Positions 47,515-59,200 are shown, numbered from the stretch's first letter. The stretch is DNA of 64,000 bases from Verrucomicrobiaceae bacterium (GCA_027483175.1 JAIXVE010000229.1:1-64000), one strand, 5' to 3'. The notes: a model not told the origin generated them from the sequence alone. Numbers and translations: made by a program.

Positions 47515-48534
47515 ATGAATGCACCTGTGAATGCTTTTGCGGCCTTTGAGAGAGGGGCGAGCCTGCGGCCTTACACGTATGATGCCGGGCCATTGGGGGT
47601 GGAGCAGGTGGAGATTGCGGTGACGCACTGCGGGATCTGTCATTCTGACCTGTCGATGATTGACAATGAGTGGGGGATGTCGGGGTATCCGCTGGTGCCT
47701 GGGCATGAGGTGGTGGGGGTGGTGAGGGAGGCGGGGCCGCAGGTGAAGGGGTTGACGGTGGGGCAGCGGGTGGGGTTAGGGTGGTTTTCGGGGAGTTGCG
47801 GCCATTGCCGGTGGTGTCTGAGCGGGGATGCGCATTTGTGTGCGGGGACGGAGGCGACGATTGTGGCGCGGCATGGCGGGTTTGCGGACCGCGTGCGGGC
47901 GCACTGGTCGTGGGTGACGCCATTGCCTGAGGGGATGGACGGGTCGGTGGCGGGCCCGTTGTTCTGCGGGGGCGCGACGGTGTTCAATCCGCTGGTGGCA
48001 TTCGGGGTGAAGCCGACGGACCGGGTGGGGGTGATCGGGATCGGGGGGTTAGGGCATCTGGCGCTGCAGTTTCTGAGCAAGTGGGGTTGTGAGGTGTATG
48101 CGTTCACGTCGAGTGAGGCGAAGCGGGCGGAGGCGATGAGATTCGGGGCGCGGCATGTGGTGGACTCGCGGGATTCGGGAGCGATGGCGAAGTTGAGGGG
48201 GTCGCTGGATTTCATCATATCGACGGTGAATGTGCCGCTGGACTGGCCGGTGATCATTGATGCGCTGGCTCCGAAGGGTCGGCTGCACGTTGTGGGAGCG
48301 GTGCTGGAGCCGATTGCTGTGAGTGCGTTCGGGCTGATTGGCGGGCAGAAGTCGGTTTCGGGATCGCCGGTGGCGAGTTCTGGGGTGGTGGCGACGATGC
48401 TGGAGTTCTGTGTGCGGCATGGGATTGAGCCGTTGGTGGAGAAGTTTCCGATGACGCGAGTGAACGAGGCGATCGGGCATCTGCGGGCTGGGCAGGCGCG
48501 GTACCGGGTGGTGCTGGAGAACGACCTTGGCTGA
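47515..48534 (+). CDS. Zinc-dependent NAD(P) alcohol dehydrogenase (YahK/AdhA-like MDR)
   Basis: THCGICHSDLSMIDNEWG, PGHEVVGVV, SCGHCRWCLSGDAHLC, VGVIGIGGLGHLALQF. Confidence 0.93.
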   Translation: MNAPVNAFAAFERGASLRPYTYDAGPLGVEQVEIAVTHCGICHSDLSMIDNEWGMSGYPLVPGHEVVGVVREAGPQVKGLTVGQRVGLGWFSGSCGHCRWCLSGDAHLCAGTEATIVARHGGFADRVRAHWSWVTPLPEGMDGSVAGPLFCGGATVFNPLVAFGVKPTDRVGVIGIGGLGHLALQFLSKWGCEVYAFTSSEAKRAEAMRFGARHVVDSRDSGAMAKLRGSLDFIISTVNVPLDWPVIIDALAPKGRLHVVGAVLEPIAVSAFGLIGGQKSVSGSPVASSGVVATMLEFCVRHGIEPLVEKFPMTRVNEAIGHLRAGQARYRVVLENDLG

Positions 48535-48551
48535 GAGTGGTGGGGCCCGGG

Positions 48552-49496
48552 ATGAAGGAAAGCCTAACGGACGAGACGATGGAGCCGATGAACGAGCCTG
48601 GGAGTGGGGTGGTGATGGAGGCGTGGAGAGCGGAGCGGGATCGGCTGGAGGAGGAACTGGGGGAGAGGATCACGCTGGATGCGCTGACGGGGCCGCAGGG
48701 TGGAGGTGTTGCGGGGTTGAGGGATGATGCGGGCGGGGCGGCGGGTTGGCTGATTGCGCAGCGGAAGGGCGGGCACCGGCATTCGATTGATGACGTGCTG
48801 ACGGCGTGGTATGCGCTGGAGAAGTCGCCGCGTGTCAGGGAGCATCTGGATCTGGGGACGGGGATTGGGACGGTGGGGTTGCTGACGCTGTGGGGGATGG
48901 GTGAGGGGGCGCGGCTGGCGTGTGTGGAGGCGCAGGCGGTGAGCTGGCGGCTGCTGCAGGCGAACATTGGGGTGAATGGGCTGGGTGGGCGGGTGGAGAG
49001 CCGGCATGGGGATTTGCGGGAGACGGAGTTCGGGCGGAAGTTTCCGCTGATCACGGGGAGTCCGCCGTATTTTCCGCCAGGGACCGGGGTGCTGCCGGTG
49101 GATTCGCAGAAGGCGCATGCGCGGTTTGAGTTGAGGGGGGATGTGAGGGATTATGCGGTGGCGGCGGCGAGGCAGTTAGAGGTTGGGGGATGGTTTGTGC
49201 TGTGTTTTCCGACGCCGCAGAAGGTGCGGGCGCTGGAGGGGATTGCGGCGGCGGGATTGCGGACGGTGAGGAGGCGGGATGTGATACCGCGGGAATCGCT
49301 AGGGGCGCTGTTCACATTGTTTGCGTGTCGGCACGCGGCGGACGCGGAGGGGGTGGGAGAGGAAGAGGAGGCACCGTTGACGGTGCGGGAGCGGAGCGGG
49401 CGGCTGACGGCGGAGATGGCGGCGGTGCGGCGGGGATTCGGATTTGCGGATGGGCCTGCGCATGGCGGGCATGGGGAGGCTGGAGCAGATTACTGA
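48552..49496 (+). CDS. SAM-dependent methyltransferase, TrmN6-like
   Basis: GHRHSIDDVLTAWYAL, LDLGTGIGTVGLLTL, ITGSPPYFPPG. Confidence 0.75.
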   Translation: MKESLTDETMEPMNEPGSGVVMEAWRAERDRLEEELGERITLDALTGPQGGGVAGLRDDAGGAAGWLIAQRKGGHRHSIDDVLTAWYALEKSPRVREHLDLGTGIGTVGLLTLWGMGEGARLACVEAQAVSWRLLQANIGVNGLGGRVESRHGDLRETEFGRKFPLITGSPPYFPPGTGVLPVDSQKAHARFELRGDVRDYAVAAARQLEVGGWFVLCFPTPQKVRALEGIAAAGLRTVRRRDVIPRESLGALFTLFACRHAADAEGVGEEEEAPLTVRERSGRLTAEMAAVRRGFGFADGPAHGGHGEAGADY

Positions 49497-49499
49497 GTT

Positions 49500-50522
49500 A
49501 TGAACACAACAAAACCGATGGAACCGACCGCTGAGCGCATTCTGCAGACTGGATTTGCCTTCTGGGGGGCGAAGGTGCTGTTATCGGCGGTGGAGATGGA
49601 ATTGTTCACGGATCTGGCGCGGCGTCCAGGAGGGTTGGCGGAAGTGAGCGGGCGGATGGGCCTGCATCCGAGGGCGGCGCGGGATTTTCTGGATGCGCTG
49701 GTGTCGCTGGGATTTCTGGTGAGGGAGGAAGGGGTTTATCGGAACGCGCCGGATGCGGAGTGTTATCTCGACAAGGCGAAGCCGTCGTACATTGGCGGGA
49801 TTCTTGAGATGGCGAATCACCGGCTGTATCCGTTCTGGGGCGGCCTGACGGCGGCGCTGCGGACGGGGGAGGCGCAGAATGAATCGAGGGGCGGGCAGGA
49901 TCCGTTTGCGGCGATTTATGCGGATCCGGCGCGGCTGCGGGAGTTTCTGCGGGCGATGTCCGGGGTGAGTCGGGTGGCAAACATGGCGATTGCGCGGGTG
50001 TTTCCGTGGGGGTCCTATCAAACGTGTGCGGACATCGGGACGGCGCAGGGGGATCTGGTGACGCAGATTGCGCTGGCGAATCCGCATGTGAGGGGGATTG
50101 GGTTTGATCTTCCGGAGGTGGGGCCGGTGTTTGATGAGTATTTGGAGGCGAACGGGCTGGCTGAGCGGGTGCGGTTTGCGGGCGGGAGTTTTTTCACGGA
50201 TCCGCTGCCGAAGGCGGACGTGCTGCTGTTCGGGCACATCCTGCATGACTGGGATCTTGAGACGAAGAAGATGCTGTTAGCGAAGGCGTATGCGGCGCTG
50301 CCCGAGGGCGGGGCGGTGGTGGTTTACGATGCGATCATTGACGATGAGCGGAAGGCGAATGCGTTCGGGCTGCTGATGAGCCTGAACATGCTGATTGAGA
50401 CGCCGGGCGGGTTTGACTATACGGCGGCGGACTGCATGGAGTGGATGCGGGAGGCTGGGTTCCGGGAGTGCCGGGTGGAGCATCTGGCGGGACCGGATTC
50501 GATGGTGGTGGGAATCCGCTAG
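49500..50522 (+). CDS. O-methyltransferase, hydroxyindole/acetylserotonin OMT-like
   Basis: [70 protein letters not shown]. Confidence 0.88.
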   Translation: MNTTKPMEPTAERILQTGFAFWGAKVLLSAVEMELFTDLARRPGGLAEVSGRMGLHPRAARDFLDALVSLGFLVREEGVYRNAPDAECYLDKAKPSYIGGILEMANHRLYPFWGGLTAALRTGEAQNESRGGQDPFAAIYADPARLREFLRAMSGVSRVANMAIARVFPWGSYQTCADIGTAQGDLVTQIALANPHVRGIGFDLPEVGPVFDEYLEANGLAERVRFAGGSFFTDPLPKADVLLFGHILHDWDLETKKMLLAKAYAALPEGGAVVVYDAIIDDERKANAFGLLMSLNMLIETPGGFDYTAADCMEWMREAGFRECRVEHLAGPDSMVVGIR

Positions 50523-50676
50523 GGAGCGGTGCGGCGGCGGGGTGCACGTTGGCGGTAACCTTGTTGTTACGGTGGGAAGCTGGCGGTTTGTGCGGGTGTC
50601 GGTGAAAAGCCGTGCAGCCGCAGCGATGGAATCCATGAGGGTTCGAGACATCCGAAACCAGCGGCGCACCCATGAC

Positions 50677-51813
50677 ATGAACACATTGAAATCCCTGAGC
50701 GTTCCTTTTGCCGGCCGAGTGGCCCGGTCTTTGATTTGCGGCATCGGCATTGGACTGGTGCCCGCGGCTAGCGTGGTGGCGCAGACGACGTACACGCTGA
50801 TTGATCTGACGCCGGGGGCGTCGGGGGTGGCGCAGGCGGTGGCTCCGGGCCGGGTGGCGGGGTTGACGGGTTATGCGGCGTCGGCGTTTACCGGGCGTGC
50901 GACATTGTGGACGAGTGGCGGGGCGGTCGATTTGCATCCCGGGTATCTGGACGGGGCGGGGGCGCGGTCGTCGGTGCTGGGGATGGGGGGTGGCTTGCAG
51001 GTGGGGATCGGTGCGGGGGCGGCGACGGGGAATCGGAATGTGCCGATGGCGTGGCGGGATTCGGCGGAGAGCGCGACGATACTGAACATACCGTTTACGA
51101 ATGCGGGCGGGCAGGCGACGGCGACGGACGGCGTGCAGATTGTGGGGTCGGCGATTGGGTTGAACCGTGACGGGACGACGCTCGACAGCGCGCATGCGAT
51201 GATCTGGGATGTGGCGACGGGAGGGGCGGTGGACCTTGGTGCGGACGCGGTCTTGAGCGATGTGGCGGGCGGGCAGCAGGTGGGGATGGCTCTCAAGAGC
51301 CTAGCGAATGCGGCGCTGTGGCGGGGGACGAAGTCGTACACGCTGCTGCATCCGAAGAATGCGGTGGTGTCGGTGGCGAGCGGGACGGACGGGGTGCGTC
51401 AGGTGGGGTATGCGGGGTTTGATGTGAGGGTGCGGGTGGAGGCGGTGAAGGGGAACAAGGACAAGCGGTTCAACTATGCGCATGTCTGGAGCGGGAGTGC
51501 GGCGAGTGCGGTGAACATTCACCCGTATGTGTCGAGTTTTGACGGGGCGTTCTTCGAGCACAGTTATGCGGTGAAGACGGCGGGTGGGTATACGGCTGGG
51601 TATGTGACGAATCTGGCGAAGCTAGGGACGCCGGCGTATTACCGGGCGGTGGTGTGGAATGCGGCGTATGAGGCGGTGGATCTGAGTGCGTGGCTGCCGG
51701 CTGGGTTTATCGGGTCGCAGGCGCTGGCGGTGGATGGAGCGGGGAATGTGGCTGGTGTGATGACGAAGGCTGACGGCACGCGCCACGCGGTGGTGTGGGT
51801 TCCGAATTTCTGA
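50677..51813 (+). CDS. Secreted HAF-repeat-like protein
   Basis: Signal peptide; repeated segments such as GVAQAVAPGRVAGLTGY...RATLWTSGGAVDL and QALAVDGAGNVAGVMTKADGTRHAVVW. Confidence 0.65.
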   Translation: MNTLKSLSVPFAGRVARSLICGIGIGLVPAASVVAQTTYTLIDLTPGASGVAQAVAPGRVAGLTGYAASAFTGRATLWTSGGAVDLHPGYLDGAGARSSVLGMGGGLQVGIGAGAATGNRNVPMAWRDSAESATILNIPFTNAGGQATATDGVQIVGSAIGLNRDGTTLDSAHAMIWDVATGGAVDLGADAVLSDVAGGQQVGMALKSLANAALWRGTKSYTLLHPKNAVVSVASGTDGVRQVGYAGFDVRVRVEAVKGNKDKRFNYAHVWSGSAASAVNIHPYVSSFDGAFFEHSYAVKTAGGYTAGYVTNLAKLGTPAYYRAVVWNAAYEAVDLSAWLPAGFIGSQALAVDGAGNVAGVMTKADGTRHAVVWVPNF

Positions 51814-51830
51814 TGGAGCGGAGGGAGGAG

Positions 51831-51861
51831 CGGCCGCCGTCCTGTGGTGGGGCGGCGGCCG
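51831..51861. terminator. Possible bidirectional hairpin between convergent genes
   Basis: CGGCCGCCG (51831-51839) and CGGCGGCCG (51853-51861) flanking a 13-nt loop between convergent CDSs; no strong T tract. Confidence 0.4.
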
Positions 51862-51875
51862 TGTGGTTTGGGGAG

Positions 51876-52355
51876 TCAGGGGTTTGCGGAAGATGCGGGT
51901 GGCGGCGGCCAGACTGTGCTAGCGAGTTCTGGCGGGAGCTGGGTGGGATCGACCGGGTAGAAGCCTGAGAGGTCCGTGGGGGAGAGCGAGCCTTTGAGGA
52001 ATTCGATTTCTTCGGGAGCGCCGATGATGAGCCAGAGGACAGGGTCAGGGGAATCGTTGAAGACCTGGCGGAGTTGGTCTGGGCCGACGAGGACGCCGCC
52101 GTGTTTCGGGATGGTGAGGGAGGTGTCGCCGATGCGGATTCGGCCGGTGCCTTCGAGGACGAAGTAGAATTCTTCCGAGCGGAGGTGTTTGTGGAGTGTG
52201 TTGGCGCTGAAGGGTGGGAGGTGCCAGAGACGAGCGCCGAGGATTTCGGAGCCGGTGCGTTCAAGGTAATCCGCGTTGGGGATCTTCATGAGGTTGGATT
52301 CGCGCCAGAGGAGGTCGTCGGGGGTGATGACGTGGTAACCGGTGATGGGGGTCAT
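51876..52355 (-). CDS. Cupin domain protein
   Basis: NTLHKHLRSEEFYFVLEGTGRIRIGD...GGVLVGPDQLRQVFNDSPDPVLWLIIGAP. Confidence 0.88.
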   Translation of the reverse strand: MTPITGYHVITPDDLLWRESNLMKIPNADYLERTGSEILGARLWHLPPFSANTLHKHLRSEEFYFVLEGTGRIRIGDTSLTIPKHGGVLVGPDQLRQVFNDSPDPVLWLIIGAPEEIEFLKGSLSPTDLSGFYPVDPTQLPPELASTVWPPPPASSANP

Positions 52356-52387
52356 GGTCGGGGGGCGGTGGGGAAGTGTGAGGGAGG

Positions 52388-53113
52388 TTACTGGGAGCGA
52401 GCGATGATGCCGAGGAGGTAGCGGACCTCGTCGTCGGTGTCTGAGGGGTGTTCGACGGTGGCTGCGACGGTGGCGCGGAGGGAATCAGCGAGACGTTGTC
52501 TCGCGCGATGGACGGCGAGGCGGACCTGGCTTTCTGAGATGGCGAGTTGGGCGGCGACTTCGGCTGGATTGCCGAGACCGCCTGGGCGGAGGAGCCCGTG
52601 TTTGATGGCGGCGAAGAGGGTGCTGCGGCCGCGGGAGGCGTAGCTGGTTTCGAGAGAGGTGAGGGCCTGGTCGAGAGTGGTGCGGGCCCAGTCTTCGTCG
52701 TAGGAGGCTGCGGCTTCGTCGGTGTCTGGGGAGGGGAGGGAATCGGCGTGGAGGTCGAGGGGGTCGGAGAGACGGTTAGTGGAGCGGCGCTGGGCGTAGG
52801 ATTTGCGCCAGTGGTTCTGGAGGTGGCGGGTGGCGGCGTGTTTGATGAAGGTGCGGAGGCGGGCGATGCCTGGGTTGGCGCGGTGGAAGCCGCCGGAGCG
52901 AAGGAAGGAGGCGAAGAAGTCCTGGGTGACGTCCGGGGCGTCGGTTGGAGGGCAGCCGAGGGCGATGAGGTAGCGGTGGACTGGATCCCAGTAGGTGCGG
53001 CAGAGGGAGTCGAGGGCGGCGGAGCCGAGGGGGAGGTCGCTGCCGCCCTGGACGCGGCGGACGAGAGTCCATGCGGTGGCTGGGAAGAGCGGTTGGGCGG
53101 GTGGCGGCTCCAT
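52388..53113 (-). CDS. ECF-like RNA polymerase sigma factor
   Basis: YWDPVHRYLIALGCPPTDAPDVTQDFFASFL...ARLRTFIKHAATRHLQNHWRKSYAQRR; region 4 ISESQVRLAVHRARQRLADSLR; start placed at ATG 53113. Confidence 0.8.
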   Translation of the reverse strand: MEPPPAQPLFPATAWTLVRRVQGGSDLPLGSAALDSLCRTYWDPVHRYLIALGCPPTDAPDVTQDFFASFLRSGGFHRANPGIARLRTFIKHAATRHLQNHWRKSYAQRRSTNRLSDPLDLHADSLPSPDTDEAAASYDEDWARTTLDQALTSLETSYASRGRSTLFAAIKHGLLRPGGLGNPAEVAAQLAISESQVRLAVHRARQRLADSLRATVAATVEHPSDTDDEVRYLLGIIARSQ

Positions 53114-53242
53114 GGTTCTGGTGAGGGGAACGTCAGAGTACCGGAAGCGGGCGCATGGGGGATGGTAGTGTGGGAGGGACCGAAGGGAAAGAAATTTTCC
53201 GTCGGGTGAAACAAGCCGGGGAGGATCGGGAATGAGGGGGAG

Positions 53243-56200
53243 ATGAAAAGAATTGTATTTCTGTTGGTGCTGGCTGCGCGGCAGCTGGTTGGGGCGGCTC
53301 CGTTTGATGCGTTGGCGGATCGAGTGCTGGGGCAGCCGAGCATGACGGCGCAGGAGAGGGGGCATAGTGCCTCGCGGTTTGATTTTCCGAGAGCGGTGGC
53401 GGTGGATGGGCGGACGCGGCGGATTTTTGTGGCGACGGGAGGGCACCGGGTGTTGTCGTGGCCGGACGCGGCGGCGTTCAGTGATGGTGCGGCGGCGGAT
53501 CTGGTGCTGGGGCAGGGGGATTTTGAAGCGAGTGAACTGCCGGTGCTGGATGCGCGGCGGTTGAATGCGCCGAATGACCTTGCGGTGGATCCTGCGGGGA
53601 ACCTGTATGTGGCGAGTCTAGCGGATGACCGGGTGATGGTATTCCGGCCGCCGTTCAGTACGGGCATGGCGGCTTCGATGGTGATCGGGCAGGTGGATTT
53701 TGGGAGCAGTGGAATCGGGACGGGAGGGGACCGATTGGCCAATCCGCGGGGAATTGAGTGTGATGCGGCGGGGAATCTGTGGGTGGCCGACAGTACGAAC
53801 CACCGGGTGCTGCGATTTCCTGCGCCGGCGCTGACGGGTCGGAGGAGTGCGGACCTTGTGATCGGGCAGGTGGACATGAGCAGTGGTGGCGATCCTGCGG
53901 GACCTGGAGCCGGGGTATTGTATGATCCGCAGGACGTGGCGGTGGGTGCGGGAGGGGAGGTATGGGTGGCGGACAGTTATAACCGGGTATTGAGGTTTGC
54001 GAGTCCGGTGACGGGGGCGGTGGCGGATCTGGTGCTAGGGCAGCCTGGGTTCGGGGCCGGGGCGGTGAATCGCGGAGGGGCGACGGGAGCGGATGGGTTG
54101 AGTGCTGTCAATTCTCTGGCGGTTGATGGGCAGGGGCGGGTGTGGTGTGCGGATGAGGGCAACCGGCGGGTGGTGGGTTATGAGCCGCCGTTTGTGACGG
54201 GGATGGCGGCGACGCTGCTGATGGGGCAGGTGGATTTTGTGTCGAGGGTGTTCCCGGCTCCGCCGGGGCCAGGGTTATTGTCGCGTACGAGTGGATTGGC
54301 GGTGGATGGTGAAGGGGATGTGTATGTGGCGGATCTGGATGCTGACCGGGTGGTGGTGTACGACACGCCTGGGGAGTTGAGGCGACCGGTGATTGGGGGA
54401 TTGGTGCCTGAGGTGCAGACGGTGAATGCGGGGGCTGGGCAGCTGGTGGTGAGTGGTGGGAATTTTGTGACGTCGTCGGTGGTGCAGGTGAATGGGGTGG
54501 CGAGGCCGACTGAGTGGATTCATGGGGGGAGACTGGTGGCGACGCTGGCTGCGGAGGATACGGCTGTGGTGGGGACGGTGATGGTGACGGTGAGGACGCC
54601 TGGGGTGGCTGGTGGGGTGGAGACGAGTGAGGCGGTGGCGCTGCCGGTGGTGGCGCAGATCAGTCAGGATGTGATTGCGGACCGTGTGCTGGGGCAGGGT
54701 GGGTTTGGGGGGAGTGAGGCGAATGCGGCGGGGTTGGGGCCGGTGGCGGTGACGGCGGAGAGCGGGGTGGGGCTGGCTAGTGCGGCGTCGCTGCGTGAGC
54801 CGGGAGGGATAGCGGTGAGTTGGGTGACTGGGCAGGTGTTTGTGGCGGACCGAGGGAACAACCGGGTGCTGGTGTGGAGCAATGGGGCGAGTTTTTCGAA
54901 TGCGCAGCCGGCGGACGTGGTGATCGGGCAGGTGGATTTTCTGCGGACGGCGGCGAATGGCGGGCGCGGGAGTGCGGGGAACGATGTGTTGAGCGGCCCG
55001 GTGGGGGTGGCGCTGAGGGTGGGAGGGGAACTGGTGGTGAGTGATGCGGGGAATAACCGGATCATGGTGTACAGTCCGCCGTTCACGAGTGGGATGTCAG
55101 GGCGGGCGGTGGTGCTGAAGGGAGGGGGGGCGGTTGGGCCTGGGGCGGTGGCAGCGGCGGTGGATTCGGGGCGGTTTGCGGTGGCGTTTCCGTTGAGCGG
55201 CGAGGTGTGGGTGATGGATGCGGATTTCGGGGGGGAGAAAGTCAGCATGGTGGCGACGCTTGGGGTGATGGTGGGGAGTGAGTACCGGCTGGATGGGCCG
55301 GGGGGTGTGGCATTTATGCCGGATGGGGGGTTAGTAGTGGCGGACACGGGGCATCACCGGGTGCTGGTGTACGGGGCGGGGGTGCTAGATGCGGGGACGC
55401 CAGGGGTGGTGCCGGAGCGGGTGCTGGGGCAGGTGGATTTTCTGGGGACGGCGGCGAATGCGGGTGGGCGGAATGCGCGAGGGTTGAATGGGCCGGGAGC
55501 GCTGGTGTGTGATCCTGTGGGGAATCTGTGGGTGGCGGACCAGGGGAATGGGCGGGTGCTGAGGTATGCGGACATTGGTGGGCTGACAGCGAACCGGCCG
55601 GCGGCGGTGCAGGTGCTGGGTGCGCCTAACTTTACGAGTTCGGGTGCGGGGAGTGCGGCGGGAGCGGGGACGGTTGGGGTGGTGAGTGGGCTGGCATTGA
55701 ATTTCAATGCGAACCTGTTTGTGGCGGATGCTGGGTTTCACCGGGTGGTGAGGTATGGGAATCCGCTGGCGGAGGACTGGCCGTTCATTGAGTGGCGGGG
55801 GACGCGGTTTACGGCGGCGGAGCGGCGGGATCCGCTGGTGAGCGGAGCGGCGGCGGACCCTGACGGGGACGGGCGGGGGAATGCGCTGGAGTATCTGGCG
55901 CTGACGAATCCGAAGGTTGCGGACGGTGTTGGGGATCTGGTGTCGGTGACGGCGATGAGGGAGGGAGAAGTGGATGTGCGACTCGGGGTGACGATCCGAT
56001 TGAACCGTGATGCGGTGGATGTTCCGGCGTGGGTGGAAGTGAGTACGGATCTGTGGAGATGGTCGGCGGCGGCGGAGTTGCGCGGTGGGGAGTTGGTGGA
56101 GACCTGGGCATTTTCTGACAATGGGTTGCTGGTGGCGGCACCGGGGTCACCGTTGCTGCAGCCGAACCGGGCGACGCATCAATTGTCCGGGGTTCTGGAA

Positions 56201-56263
56201 GGGCAGCGGGTGTTTGTGAGACTGAGCACGAAGGCGCGGAATGGGGGCAACGGAGTCAACTGA
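53243..56263 (+). CDS. Secreted NHL-repeat protein, NHL propeller / TIG-like domain / NHL propeller
   Basis: Repeated PxGxAVDxxGNLYVADxxNxRV and VIGQVDF units; central PVIGGLVPEVQTVNAGAGQLVVSGGNFVTSSVVQVNG resembles IPT/TIG. Confidence 0.85.
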   Translation: MKRIVFLLVLAARQLVGAAPFDALADRVLGQPSMTAQERGHSASRFDFPRAVAVDGRTRRIFVATGGHRVLSWPDAAAFSDGAAADLVLGQGDFEASELPVLDARRLNAPNDLAVDPAGNLYVASLADDRVMVFRPPFSTGMAASMVIGQVDFGSSGIGTGGDRLANPRGIECDAAGNLWVADSTNHRVLRFPAPALTGRRSADLVIGQVDMSSGGDPAGPGAGVLYDPQDVAVGAGGEVWVADSYNRVLRFASPVTGAVADLVLGQPGFGAGAVNRGGATGADGLSAVNSLAVDGQGRVWCADEGNRRVVGYEPPFVTGMAATLLMGQVDFVSRVFPAPPGPGLLSRTSGLAVDGEGDVYVADLDADRVVVYDTPGELRRPVIGGLVPEVQTVNAGAGQLVVSGGNFVTSSVVQVNGVARPTEWIHGGRLVATLAAEDTAVVGTVMVTVRTPGVAGGVETSEAVALPVVAQISQDVIADRVLGQGGFGGSEANAAGLGPVAVTAESGVGLASAASLREPGGIAVSWVTGQVFVADRGNNRVLVWSNGASFSNAQPADVVIGQVDFLRTAANGGRGSAGNDVLSGPVGVALRVGGELVVSDAGNNRIMVYSPPFTSGMSGRAVVLKGGGAVGPGAVAAAVDSGRFAVAFPLSGEVWVMDADFGGEKVSMVATLGVMVGSEYRLDGPGGVAFMPDGGLVVADTGHHRVLVYGAGVLDAGTPGVVPERVLGQVDFLGTAANAGGRNARGLNGPGALVCDPVGNLWVADQGNGRVLRYADIGGLTANRPAAVQVLGAPNFTSSGAGSAAGAGTVGVVSGLALNFNANLFVADAGFHRVVRYGNPLAEDWPFIEWRGTRFTAAERRDPLVSGAAADPDGDGRGNALEYLALTNPKVADGVGDLVSVTAMREGEVDVRLGVTIRLNRDAVDVPAWVEVSTDLWRWSAAAELRGGELVETWAFSDNGLLVAAPGSPLLQPNRATHQLSGVLEGQRVFVRLSTKARNGGNGVN

Positions 56264-56282
56264 ATCAACTGAGGATAATGCG

Positions 56283-59200
56283 ATGAGACGAACGATACTG
56301 ATGATCCTGACAATTGCCTGTGCGGAGGCGCATGGGGCGGTGCGCGAGTGGACGGGGGGCGGGGGCGACGGGCGGTGGAGCACGGCGGCGAACTGGGTTC
56401 CGGCGGTGGTGCCGGTGAATGGGGATGAGGTTGTGGTGAAGAATGATGTGGCGGGCAGCGGGGCATTTACGACGGAGAACGACTTGATCGGGCTGGAGGT
56501 GGCTGGGATTACGGTGGGTGCGCGGCGCGTAACGGTGACAGGTCGGGAGATCACGCTGACGGGGAAGCTGACGAGATTGGCCGGGGGCGTGGAGACGGTG
56601 GTGCTTCCGGCGATCCGATTGGGCGGAACGGGCGTGCGGGACATGATGGTGCGGGGGGATATGCAGTTAGGTGGGCTGGTGATGAACGGGCGGGATGTGG
56701 TGGTGGATCTGGAGGATGCGAGGCTGACGGTGGAGCGGCCGGAGGGGACGGGAACGGTGAGTCTGCGGAGTGAGGATGAGAGTGGCGAGGTGGTGGTGCG
56801 GACGCCGCCGGTGGCGGGAGCGGCGGCGGGGTTGCGCTGGGTGGTGGATGGTTGTGAGTTGACGGTGGATTCGCCGGTTGCGGTGGCGGAACCGGTGTGC
56901 GGGGGAGAGTTTGTGGTGGGCGGGAGCGGGCGGGAGTCGGTGCTGTCCCTTGAGGGCGGGCGGGCGCTGCGGGAGGATGCGGTGGTGAAAGTGTTCTCAG
57001 ACGGGTGGGTGCGGACGTGGGGGATCACGGGAGCGGGTTATGTGACGTCACAGTTGCCGCTGGTGGAGCTGCACGGTGGTCAGCTGGTGCTGGATGCGTC
57101 GGCGTTCTCGGTTGGCGGGATCCGGGGAATGGCGGGGACGGATTCGCTGATGACAAACAATGCGCGGGCGTTCGAGATGAATTTTGCGGAAGGGCAGGGG
57201 ATTCATGTGGAGGCGGGAGCGAGGGTGACGGTGGATATATCGATCGAGAGTGGGCGGCCGGCGATGTTTACGGGCAAAGGGACGGTGGCGATCGCGCCGA
57301 TCAATGATGCGATTGCCGGGCAGCCGGGCGGGGAACTGGGAGTGGACGAGGTGGTGGTGGATGGGCCGGTGTTAGTGCTGGACGATACTGAGAAGCTGGC
57401 GCGTCGCTTGGCAAGGGTGCCGCGGTTCACGGTGCGCGGGGGAGGGGTGCTAGTGACGGGGCACAATGATCTCGGCACGCAGACGGTGGTGCCTGACATT
57501 GTGCTGGAGAGCGGGACATTGCGGATTGAGGAAGGGGTGGTGCTGGAGGCGGGCGCGGGTCTGGGGATTTCGGTGAGCGGGACGAGTCGGATTGAGGTGG
57601 TGGGGGATGTGGTGCTGCGGAGCCGGATCAGCGGGACGGGGACGCTGGTGTTTGATGCGGCGACGGCGGAGGCGCGGGAGACGTCGTCGTTGCGGTGGGC
57701 GGCGTCGGCGGTGGGGGCGGCGCATGATGGGAACTTCTTCGAGGGAGCGACGGATATCCGGCTGAGGACGATGCGGTGGGTTCAGGAGACGAGACCGGCG
57801 GAGGGAACGGAGCTGCTGCTAGGGGTGCCGGGGGCGGCGGTGACGATCGAACTGAGCGATGTAATGGAGCGGATGAGCGGTGTGACGGTGCGGGCGGGGA
57901 CGACGGTGCGGCAGAGGGCGGCGCTGCCGATGGGATTGCTGAGGTTCACGGGATCGGGGCGCTGGAATGCGTCGGCGGGTGAGGTGATTGAAGCGGACCG
58001 AGTGCGGGTTCAGGGGGTCGGATCGCTAGTGACCCTGACAGGGGACCTGGAGGTGCAGAAGGAGCTAGGAACGGGAGCTGAGGGGAATGTGCTGGTGCAT
58101 TCGGGGGCGTTGCGTGGGACGGGGACGGTGGTGAAGACGGGTGTGGGACTATTGCGGTTAGGCGGGGTGAATGCGGGGACGTTCAGCGGGGTGCTGGCGG
58201 TGGAGGAAGGAGAGGTGAACATTGAGAAGCCGACGGGGGTGCGGGTGTTCGGGGGTGGGGATCTGAGGATCGGGGAGCGCGCGGCGGCGGTGGTGCGGGT
58301 GGTGGGGCATGGGAACGTGGATGGGGGCATGGCGGTGCTGATGGGTGCGGGCGGGGAGCTGGACATGAGTGCGGTGGCTGCGCCGCGGATTGATATGATA
58401 GGGACGCTGACGGGAGCGGGGATGGTACGGGTGCCGGCCGGGGGGCTGGCGATCGGGCTGGATGGCGGGAGTGGGACGTATGGCGGGGCGGTGACGGGAG
58501 GCGGGATGCTGGTGAAGGGAGGGGTTGGGGTGCAGCGGCTGGGAGGGAGTGTTAGTCCGGTGGGGAGTGTGATCGCGGCGGGCGGGACCCTGATGTTGAA
58601 CGGGACGGTGACGGCGGGTGGGGTGACGGTGAGGCCGGGAGCGGTGCTGGGAGGGACGGGGGTGATTCCGGCGGTGACGGTGGAGAGCGGTGGGGGGATT
58701 GCGCCGGGGGATGGCGGTGGGGAATTGAGTGCGGGGAACCTTCAGATGCTGGCTGGATCGCGGTTTCTGAATGCGATTGGCGGGAGTGGGGCGGCGCCGG
58801 TGTTCGGGCGTGTCAGGGTGACGGGCACGGTGGTGGTGGACGGGGCGGTGCTGGAGTTCGGGCAGTCGATCGTGCCGGTGGTCGGGGCGGAGTTCCGGTT
58901 GATCGATAACAATGGGAGCGATGCGATCAGCGGGTTGTTTGCGGGGGTGGTGAATGGCGGGCAGTGGAGTGTGGCGAATCTGGATTTCACGGCGATGTAT
59001 GGTGGCGGGACGGGCAATGATTTTGTGCTGAAGTTTACGGGGACGAATGCGGTGCCGTCCGGGCAGCCACCGGTGTTTCCAAACCCGGCGGTGGTGCGGG
59101 TGGATGAGGGGAAGGTGGCGGAAGTGTCGTGTGTGGCGAGTGATCCGGATCCTGCGCAGACGATGACTTATGCGCTGGTGGCTCCCGTGTTAGGCGGGGC

